The position numbers and the translations under genes were made by a program. Positions 1-7,137 of a stretch of 7,137 bases of DNA are shown here, one piece after another (position 1 is the stretch's first letter; the number at the start of each line of letters is the position of its first letter). This DNA is from Planctomycetota bacterium (lineage in GTDB: Bacteria > Planctomycetota > Phycisphaerae > UBA1845 > Fen-1342), in the NCBI GenBank assembly GCA_030616465.1, contig JAUWXH010000095.1:1-7137 (forward strand), given 5' to 3'. Below the pieces are notes generated by a model. It ran no database searches and was not told the origin of the DNA. It was given only the letters and a program-made list of their open reading frames with translations.

Positions 1-540
1 GAGTAATCCCACCGAGTGGGGGAAGCGAATCTCCTTCTCGAAGCCCAGCTCAGTGCCGCGCCCGACGCCCCAACCCGTGGTGGTCCATTCTCCGACACCG
101 TCGGCGGTGATGATTGCCGCCTCCTCGAACGGCGAAACCAAAAACGCGCTGGCGGCGTGGGCCAGATGATGTTGGCAGAAAAGGATCTCCTTCTCCGTGC
201 CCAGCTTGTTCTGAATCGTCTTGGCGATGTGGAGTTTGGTCGTAAACCAGACGGGCATACTCCTGACCCAAGCCATGTACGCCCGCGGCCAGACGGCCAG
301 AACAGTCTCGAGAATGCGGTTGAACTTGACCAGCGGCTTCTCGTAAAAACCGATGTAGTTCACATCTCCGATGGTAACCCCGGCTTCCTTCAGGCAATAG
401 CGGATCGCCATCTCCGGGAACTCACTGTAGTGTTTCTGGCGGTTGAAGCGCTCCTCCTCAGCCGCAGCAATCAACTCACCGTCACGGACCAAGGCCGCCC
501 CGGCATCATGGTAATAACAGGATATTCCCAGAACGATCAC
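1..540 (-). CDS. NodU/TobZ-family carbamoyltransferase, N-terminal 180 residues (runs off the window)
   Basis: Probable O-carbamoyltransferase, transferring a carbamoyl group from carbamoyl phosphate, via a carbamoyl-adenylate, to a hydroxyl of a sugar or natural product in the cytoplasm. Reading starts at GTG (540-538); an in-frame TAG lies only 6 nt upstream (547-549), so no longer start exists. The N-terminus I-V-L-G-I-S-C-Y-Y-H-D-A-G-A-A-L-V, followed by A-A-A-E-E-E-R-F-N-R-Q-K-H, is the classic opening of this family's Kae1-like ASKHA domain. C-Q-H-H-L-A-H-A-A-S-A-F (residues 122-133) and T-A-D-G-V-G-E-W (145-152) supply His124, His128 and Asp147, in the spacing of the TobZ-type metal-binding HxxxH...D. 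Family members are usually about 570-610 residues, so roughly two thirds, including the C-terminal domain, lies outside. It follows the SxtJ-like gene by 45 bp. The acceptor cannot be deduced. Confidence 0.93.
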   Translation of the reverse strand, partial: MIVLGISCYYHDAGAALVRDGELIAAAEEERFNRQKHYSEFPEMAIRYCLKEAGVTIGDVNYIGFYEKPLVKFNRILETVLAVWPRAYMAWVRSMPVWFTTKLHIAKTIQNKLGTEKEILFCQHHLAHAASAFLVSPFEEAAIITADGVGEWTTTGWGVGRGTELGFEKEIRFPHSVGLL

Positions 541-585
541 GGTATACTACCAGTACGTTCCTGCCGTAGCGTCCTCGGCTATGAA

Positions 586-1041
586 TCAGAACGGCTTTCG
601 CATTCTGTCTATCGTTGCCTCGTGAGGTGTAGGGTCTTCCCAGTAGCTATCCGAGGGTTTCAGCTTGAGCCGCAGTGGATCTTTGAGCCGGATCAGGGAG
701 AACACGGGCAGCAGTACAAAGAACAGCGCGGACAGCATGAGCGTAGTCATCACAATACCGAGGTACATCGCCGACGTCATCCAGCCGATGTACAGGACGC
801 GACCCAGTGGGTATGACACGCCACATACGATAGCCATCAGTACACCCAGCCCCCACAGGACGACGGCGATCGTGTGCGCCGAGCTTGCGTTCCAGCCCCA
901 GCCGGCGTCCGGCCACCAGCGCCCCGGGGCCAGCAGCCCCCGGTACCAGAGCAGCGCTCCGATGACGACCATGCCGCCAAGCACGACGAGACCGAAAGTG
1001 TGGACCTGCAATCGAGTCGGGCTTCTGTTTACCGCTTGCAT
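586..1041 (-). CDS. SxtJ-family small membrane protein
   Basis: A 151-residue inner-membrane protein resembling the SxtJ family, named from the saxitoxin cluster and commonly found beside NodU/CmcH carbamoyltransferases; its biochemical role is unknown. Three hydrophobic helices are visible at about residues 13-33, 54-76 and 90-115. A polar C-terminal tail follows, containing R-L-K-D-P-L-R-L-K-L and then S-D-S-Y-W-E-D; this short basic/aromatic tail is typical of the family. The frame is open up to an ATG at 1155, but I chose ATG 1041 because it has a perfect GGAGG (1047-1051 on the opposite strand) five bases upstream, and because the upstream extension is Arg-rich and unlike the family. It is the first gene of a leftward unit, 45 bp ahead of the carbamoyltransferase. 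The small DUF5989/SxtK-type partner often seen with this pair is not visible here and could lie beyond the left edge. Confidence 0.82.
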   Translation of the reverse strand: MQAVNRSPTRLQVHTFGLVVLGGMVVIGALLWYRGLLAPGRWWPDAGWGWNASSAHTIAVVLWGLGVLMAIVCGVSYPLGRVLYIGWMTSAMYLGIVMTTLMLSALFFVLLPVFSLIRLKDPLRLKLKPSDSYWEDPTPHEATIDRMRKPF

Positions 1042-1051
1042 CAAAACCTCC
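1042..1051 (-). promoter_or_regulatory. Strong ribosome binding site of the SxtJ-like gene
   Basis: On the minus strand GGAGG is followed by TTTTG and then ATG. It is the best Shine-Dalgarno match in the window, and it decides the start at 1041 over the in-frame ATG at 1155. Confidence 0.75.
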
Positions 1052-1146
1052 GTGCTCTTCTCGCCACGTGGCTGCGACAGGGCTCGAAGCGTGCCACATA
1101 CCCCCGAAGCACTTCGGCGGTGGCGACCGGGGACGTCACCAATCCG

Positions 1147-1175
1147 ATTATGCATTCAAGCGGTGGCTGTCGCAA
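1147..1175 (-). promoter_or_regulatory. Candidate sigma70-type promoter for the SxtJ/carbamoyltransferase unit
   Basis: On the minus strand TTGCGA (1175-1170, 4/6 to consensus) is separated by exactly 17 bp from CATAAT (1152-1147, 5/6). Transcription would start near 1140, leaving a leader of about 100 nt before the ATG at 1041. The leader can form a small hairpin, CCGAA-GTGC-TTCGG (1117-1104). The predicted start lies downstream of the alternative ATG at 1155, which supports the shorter reading of the gene. Confidence 0.5.
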
Positions 1176-1893
1176 GGCCCGATTGTTAGAAGCCGTTTCA
1201 TAACACCTGGAGTGCCAAGTAATCACATAAGCTTGCGCCAGCACTAGACTTATGGTCAACTGGCGTGGTGACGAAAGGAGTCGCCATGGCCAGAGAGGCC
1301 GGGCCCTTCGCTGCGGACGCTGCTCCGCGCGACGCGTGTGCCCGCCATCGGCGAGGTCGAGTTGCGCAGCTCTCTTTCCCGCAGGCGAGAAACGAGCCGG
1401 TTTTCGACGCCGAGCGCTCACATGCAACTCCAGCGCTACCGAAGGCTGGTGAGTTTGACGGATGGGCTGTGCTTCGCCCGCGAATCCGCCCCGGCCAAGG
1501 ACCGTGCCGACGGCCTCAGGGGCTATAGTACTTAACGGGCCAGCCGGACAAAGCCTCATTCTGTAGAATCCCAGCCGGCTCTGTGCGGCCACAGGCATCC
1601 CAGTAGCTGGATTCCGAACGATTCTGCCGGCAACGGTTCATCGATGCCCGCGGCAGCATGCCTGACAGCGGCTCAGGCCCCAAGGGGCAGTTGAAAGAAG
1701 ATGCAGGCACCTGGCGGCGGGCACTGCGGAGACTTCCGAGGGCGGCTCGGTTTGGAGCCGGTGCCGTTCTTCGAGAGGCTCGCAGGCGAGACCGATGGGG
1801 TCGCCGAGCTGGGTCTTGTCCAGGTCGGCCCTACGCAGGGCAACTTGAGCCGGGCACATCGACCGCTGCCATCCCCGCGGACCCGACTGTTGG
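1176..1893. other. Long stretch without a convincing gene between divergent units
   Basis: About 700 bp between the leftward SxtJ/carbamoyltransferase promoter and the rightward protease promoter. Several open frames of 60-185 codons exist on both strands, but their translations are rich in Arg, Pro and Ala, show no recognisable domain, and overlap each other in the way chance frames do in GC-rich DNA. The only one with a good ribosome site is at 1286-1528 and is listed separately. Small hairpins such as CTGTG-CGGC-CACAG (1581-1594) occur. No tRNA, IS end or CRISPR-like repeat was seen. It may hold a decayed gene, an unrecognised RNA or only spacer. Confidence 0.5.
1286..1528 (+). CDS. Weak candidate small protein, unrecognised
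   Basis: An 80-codon frame starting M-A-R-E-A-G-P-F-A-A-D and ending at TAG. The only support is a good Shine-Dalgarno, AAAGGAG, five bases before the ATG. The product is Arg/Pro/Ala-rich, has no signal peptide, membrane segment or family motif, and ends in a basic R-P-G-Q-G-P-C-R-R-P-Q-G-L. No convincing promoter was found: TTGCGC at 1233 has no well-placed -10. It sits in an otherwise gene-free region, with an overlapping open frame of similar quality on the opposite strand. I regard it as more likely spurious than real. Confidence 0.18.
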   Translation: MAREAGPFAADAAPRDACARHRRGRVAQLSFPQARNEPVFDAERSHATPALPKAGEFDGWAVLRPRIRPGQGPCRRPQGL

Positions 1894-1923
1894 TTGACGA
1901 GCCGGTGGACGTTCTGCTAAGCT
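1894..1923 (+). promoter_or_regulatory. Candidate promoter for the secreted protease
   Basis: TTGACG (1894-1899, 5/6 to the -35 consensus), then 18 bp, then TAAGCT (1918-1923, only 3/6) preceded by TGC, an extended -10 element. The predicted start near 1930 would give a leader of about 64 nt before the ATG at 1994, and would lie after the upstream in-frame ATG at 1928. Confidence 0.35.
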
Positions 1924-1993
1924 GGCATTGACGAGAAGGGGTTATTCGGCGCGGGGGCCATGCGCCTTACTGTTGCCACAACGGGAGTCCAAT

Positions 1994-4804
<2,811 letters not shown>

Positions 4805-4826
4805 CTAGGCGCGAAGGGGCAAACGA

Positions 4827-4888
4827 GTCTGAGGCGGGCGTGCACAAGGCCGGACGGGCTCGGTCCGACAGACCCCCAGGACTCAGAC
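4827..4888. terminator. Nested inverted repeat between convergent genes, possible bidirectional terminator
   Basis: GTCTGAG (4827-4833) pairs with CTCAGAC (4882-4888) and encloses a second hairpin CGGAC-GGGCTCG-GTCCG (4851-4867). It lies between the stop codons of the protease (4804) and tatA (4912), where transcription from both sides would need to end. The outer loop is long and no T-run follows on either strand, so an intrinsic terminator is only a guess. Confidence 0.28.
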
Positions 4889-4911
4889 AGTGACCCCCGC
4901 GAAGCGGTCCC

Positions 4912-5244
4912 CTACTCCCCCGTGTTTGACGAATCCGCCCGTTCGGTCTCGCGGTAGCGTGGCCGGTCCTGCTCCTCCTCGTCCGGCTCCTCGTCCGGCT
5001 TCTCGTCCGGCTCCTCGTCCGGAGGCGGACGGAGCTTACGCTTGGGCGGCTGCTGCTCGAGATCCTCCTGGCTCAGCTCGTCCTGCACGTCGCGCAGGCC
5101 CTTCTTGAACTCCATGATCCCCTTGCCCAGCGACCGGCCGACGTCCGGCAGGCGCTTGCCGAACAACAACAGCGCCACCAAGCCCAAAACGAGCATGTGC
5201 CACGGATCGAAGGGCGTGAACGCCAGCACTGCGTCTGCAATCAT
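4912..5244 (-). CDS. tatA: Sec-independent translocase subunit TatA
   Basis: A 110-residue TatA/E-family protein, the pore-forming subunit that exports folded twin-arginine substrates across the inner membrane. A short polar N-terminus (F-D-P-W-H, residues 12-16) leads into a single membrane helix (about 15-29, M-L-V-L-G-L-V-A-L-L-L-F-G). The invariant F-G hinge at 28-29 and the amphipathic helix K-R-L-P-D-V-G-R-S-L-G-K-G-I-x-E-F-K-K-G-L (30-50) are decisive for the family. The tail carries P-D-E-(E/K) tandem repeats (75-90) and is acidic, longer than in a minimal TatA. ATG 5244 has GAGGA nine bases upstream. TatB cannot be fully excluded, but the length and the missing conserved Glu at the helix start favour TatA. 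No tatB or tatC is adjacent. It has its own near-consensus promoter. Confidence 0.92.
   Translation of the reverse strand: MIADAVLAFTPFDPWHMLVLGLVALLLFGKRLPDVGRSLGKGIMEFKKGLRDVQDELSQEDLEQQPPKRKLRPPPDEEPDEKPDEEPDEEEQDRPRYRETERADSSNTGE
4975..5022 (-). repeat. Four 12-bp tandem units encoding P-D-E-(E/K) in the TatA tail
   Basis: On the plus strand the unit CTCCTCGTCCGG occurs at 4975, 4987, 4999 (one change, CTTCTCGTCCGG) and 5011. In-frame multiples of 12 bp mean gain or loss of units changes tail length without a frameshift, the usual signature of slippage-prone tracts. Confidence 0.85.
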
Positions 5245-5302
5245 GTACGTCTGTCCTCAAGCCGGACCGCGCAGCATCGCTTCGCAAGTGTCTACGGGTG
5301 GT

Positions 5303-5331
5303 ATTGTCGCGGCAGCGGTACGCGGTGTCAA
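5303..5331 (-). promoter_or_regulatory. Near-consensus sigma70 promoter for tatA
   Basis: On the minus strand a perfect -35 TTGACA (5331-5326) is followed after exactly 17 bp by GACAAT (5308-5303, 4/6 to TATAAT). Predicted transcription starts near 5296, giving a leader of about 52 nt to ATG 5244. It is the best promoter match I found in the window and suggests steady, unregulated expression. Confidence 0.65.
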
Positions 5332-5395
5332 AGCCTATCCGGACAAAATGCGGTCGGCCGCCGCCGACCCCCGACCGGCCCCGGGGCTCGAGCGA

Positions 5396-5425
5396 TTCCC
5401 GAGCCTCGGCCAGACGCGTTATGAT
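5396..5425 (+). promoter_or_regulatory. Weak candidate promoter for the MFS permease
   Basis: TATGAT (5420-5425, 5/6 to the -10 consensus) lies about 20 bp before ATG 5446. The only -35 at a usable distance is TTCCCG (5396-5401, 3/6, 18-bp spacer). The transcript would have a very short leader of about 14 nt. The AGGGA at 5437-5441 still fits inside it. Confidence 0.3.
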
Positions 5426-5445
5426 GCCCGCCTTTCAGGGAACCC

Positions 5446-6837
5446 ATGCGCACGATTCTCGACTTCCTACGGGCCGACGATCTGCCGCTGATGGCACGGC
5501 CGAACTACTGGTGCGAGCTGCGCCACATGCTGCTGTGGGCGATCGTGGTCGGGGGCATCGAGGGCAACATCGCCAGCATCGTCGTCTCCAACACGTTCAA
5601 CGGGTCCGAGCTGCTGACCACCGTGGTCTGGGCCATTCCCCTGCTGACCAACGTGCTGAACCTGTTCTGGGGCGTGATGATCCGCGGACGCCGCCGACTG
5701 CCGACGTTCCTGTTCATGGCGGGCTGCGCGGCGGCATGCATCTTCTCGATCACGCTCACCTCGAGCGAGTGGGAATGGGGCGGGTGGTGCTTTGCCGCTC
5801 AGCTCACCGCGACGCATTTCTTCATGTCCGGCCTGGTCACGTTGCGAACCGGCTTGTGGAAGGTCAACTATCCGCAGTCCCATCGGGCCCGGATTGCCGG
5901 CCGCCTACAGACGCTGCGTTTCACCATGGCCCTGATGACCGGCGCGGCACTCGGCCTGGTCTTCGACCATGAGGCCCGATACTACCGCTTTGTCTACCCC
6001 GCCGTCGCGCTGATCGGTCTGCTCTCGCTGTGGCCGTTGCGGCGGCTGCGCATCCGCGGGGAGGCGCGCGAGCTGCGGCGCCTTCAGGAGCACCTGGCCC
6101 GGGTGAGCCCCACGGGCGACAACAACCGCCCCGGTCTGTGGAGCGGATTAAAGGAGGCCGGTGCGATCCTGGGGCAGGACAAGCTCTTCGCTCGCTACAT
6201 GTTCGCCCAGTTCCTGCTCGGGTCGGCGAATTTCATGGTTGATCCGCTGCTGATCAACGTGCTGACCAAGCAGTTGTTCGTTAAGCAGTATTTCGTGCCC
6301 AGCCTGCTGATGTACCAGATCCCCATCGTGGTGCTGCTGGTGGCGATCCGCTTCTGGGCCCGGTTTTTCGACCGCGTCGGGGTGCTGCGCTTCCGCATCT
6401 ACAACAGTGCCAGTTGGGTCGGTTCCTATATTTGCCTAACGGCGGCCCTGCTGATTATCGGCACCAGCGGCAACCCCGCCCTCGCCATCGCCATCCCACT
6501 GCTCGTCTGCGGCCGCGTCTTCAACGGGATCGCGCGCGGGGGCGGGGCCATCGCCTGGCACCTGGGGCACCTGCATTTTGCCGGCGAACACCAGGCGGAC
6601 CTGTACATGAGCATCCACGTGGCGTTGACCGGCCTGCGCGGGCTGCTGATGCCCCTTTTCGGCTGGGCCGTATACGCGACCTTGGGCTGGGGAGCCTTCG
6701 TGGTCGCCGCCGGACTGGCCCTCACCGCCCATGTGCTGTTCCGGCGGCTCTGGCGTGCCGACCGCCGCGCCGCACTGGCCCATGAAGCGCACGCACAAGA
6801 GCTTACGACCTCCGCCGCCCGAGCCGACGCGACCTGA
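5446..6837 (+). CDS. Major facilitator superfamily permease, substrate unknown
   Basis: A 463-residue polytopic inner-membrane transporter with about 12 helices in two bundles: roughly 27-49, 57-78, 86-104, 113-134, 155-174 and 178-198, then after a charged cytoplasmic loop (199-247) 248-270, 282-302, 322-340, 344-362, 387-411 and 413-433. Loop 2-3 has G-V-M-I-R-G-R-R-R-L-P and loop 8-9 has F-D-R-V-G-V-L-R-F-R, both in the place of the MFS loop motif; the first copy lacks the usual Asp. The segment at 359-406 (F-N-G-I-A-R-G-G-G, W-H-L-G-H at 371-375, L-Y-M-S-I-H, L-T-G-L-R-G) looks like a subfamily signature I have seen in uncharacterised MFS proteins. ATG 5446 follows AGGGA by four bases. 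The extreme C-terminus is Ala-rich and hydrophilic. It stands alone, divergent from tatA, so its neighbours give no substrate clue. Confidence 0.88.
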   Translation: MRTILDFLRADDLPLMARPNYWCELRHMLLWAIVVGGIEGNIASIVVSNTFNGSELLTTVVWAIPLLTNVLNLFWGVMIRGRRRLPTFLFMAGCAAACIFSITLTSSEWEWGGWCFAAQLTATHFFMSGLVTLRTGLWKVNYPQSHRARIAGRLQTLRFTMALMTGAALGLVFDHEARYYRFVYPAVALIGLLSLWPLRRLRIRGEARELRRLQEHLARVSPTGDNNRPGLWSGLKEAGAILGQDKLFARYMFAQFLLGSANFMVDPLLINVLTKQLFVKQYFVPSLLMYQIPIVVLLVAIRFWARFFDRVGVLRFRIYNSASWVGSYICLTAALLIIGTSGNPALAIAIPLLVCGRVFNGIARGGGAIAWHLGHLHFAGEHQADLYMSIHVALTGLRGLLMPLFGWAVYATLGWGAFVVAAGLALTAHVLFRRLWRADRRAALAHEAHAQELTTSAARADAT

Positions 6838-6977
6838 CGCCCCGCCACGCAGAGCCCGAAACGCGAGCGACGGGTGCGGCGTTATACCGATTCTGGATCT
6901 CGGATGTCAGACCTCCGCACGGGTTCTCGACCGCGGCGGGCAATCTCCAATCCAAGATTCCTCATCGGCCCGGGCCC

Positions 6978-6991
6978 CCGGCACCTGCCGG
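6978..6991 (+). terminator. GC hairpin downstream of the MFS gene, weak terminator candidate
   Basis: CCGGC-ACCT-GCCGG forms a perfect 5-bp stem with a 4-nt loop 140 bp after the MFS stop. Just before it lies the 10-bp palindrome GGCCCGGGCC (6967-6976). Only CGATTTAG follows, not a T-run. The rest of 6838-7068 contains no gene I can support; an AT-rich 5-bp inverted repeat, AATCT...AGATT, sits at 6942-6959. Confidence 0.25.
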
Positions 6992-7068
6992 CGATTTAGC
7001 CCGCATTTCTCACAGGTAGGGCGATTTGGCGCTGTTCTCGGCCGCGGGGCCGCGAATAGAGGGGGCCG

Positions 7069-7137
7069 ATGAGAGTTGGGAGGTCAAGCGGGGCGGAACG
7101 CCTGCTCAGCAACGCCGAGGTGGGCGGTTTCAGGGTC
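7069..7137 (+). CDS. Possible gene start at the right edge (23 codons visible)
   Basis: ATG 7069 is preceded by GAGGGGG with a four-base gap and stays open to the window end, beginning M-R-V-G-R-S-S-G-A-E-R-L-L-S-N-A-E-V. No promoter of quality was found; a hairpin CGGCC-GCGG-GGCCG (7039-7052) is just upstream. Twenty-three codons are too few to judge, and the residues match no family I recognise. Confidence 0.2.
   Translation, partial: MRVGRSSGAERLLSNAEVGGFRV

Noticed and set aside
1233..1256. Plus-strand promoter TTGCGC...TATGGT before the 1286 frame
   Set aside because: The spacer is 12 bp, too short for a sigma70 promoter.
1041..1598. 185-codon minus-strand open frame upstream of the SxtJ-like gene
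   Set aside because: Arg/Ala/Pro-rich with no domain, overlaps the promoter and leader, and ends on the SxtJ start; it looks like a chance frame in GC-rich DNA.
638..1608. Shared 11-mer TCCCAGTAGCT at 638-648 and 1598-1608, with CATTCTGT before both; on the minus strand the frame reads S-Y-W-(E/D) in both, hinting at a decayed second SxtJ tail
   Set aside because: A few 11-base matches are expected by chance in 7 kb, and the flanking residues do not align without frameshifts.
1638..1931. Overlapping open frames on both strands before the protease gene
   Set aside because: No recognisable motif in either direction, mutual overlap, and the plus-strand one runs through the protease promoter.
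1928..1993. 22-residue N-terminal extension of the protease from ATG 1928
   Set aside because: No ribosome site, it would hide the signal peptide behind an unrelated stretch, and the predicted transcript starts about there.

Overview
The window looks like a piece of a GC-rich bacterial chromosome, most likely from the Planctomycetota (Phycisphaerae or a related uncultured lineage). The main clues are in the large secreted protease: a D-C-N-x-N...P-D-E-C-D motif pair typical of planctomycete exported proteins, a thrombospondin type 3 calcium-binding repeat array, and a Cys/hydrophobic/Arg C-terminal tail. The TatA protein has the F-D-P-W-H-M-L N-terminus I associate with planctomycetes. This assignment is inference from protein style; no rRNA or marker gene is present.

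Layout. Positions 1-1041 carry a leftward two-gene unit: an SxtJ-family three-helix membrane protein (586-1041), then 45 bp later the first 180 codons of a NodU/TobZ-type carbamoyltransferase that runs off the left edge (540 to 1, GTG start). A sigma70-like promoter (TTGCGA-17-CATAAT, 1147-1175) lies about 100 bp upstream. Positions 1176-1893 hold no convincing gene, only a weak 80-codon candidate at 1286-1528. A rightward promoter candidate at 1894-1923 precedes a 936-residue secreted subtilase (1994-4804). Its domains are: signal peptide, S8 catalytic domain with Asp114/His141/Asn263/Ser378, Kp43-like beta-barrel, two dockerin-like Cys motifs, about 9.5 TSP3 repeats, an acidic linker, and a Cys-transmembrane-Arg tail. 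A short convergent junction (4805-4911) with a nested inverted repeat separates it from leftward tatA (4912-5244). The 201-bp divergent spacer at 5245-5445 carries a near-consensus promoter for tatA (TTGACA-17-GACAAT) and a weaker one for a rightward 463-residue MFS permease (5446-6837). The last 300 bp are mostly non-coding, with GC hairpins and a possible gene start at 7069.

How the genes relate. SxtJ and the carbamoyltransferase probably form an operon that carbamoylates a secondary metabolite or surface glycan. The protease, tatA and MFS gene are separate transcription units by orientation. The protease signal peptide is Sec-type with no twin arginine, so nothing ties it to TatA beyond adjacency. 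I do not see a clearly new multi-gene system. The most interesting object is the surface-anchored, calcium-stalked protease and its C-terminal sorting-like tail.
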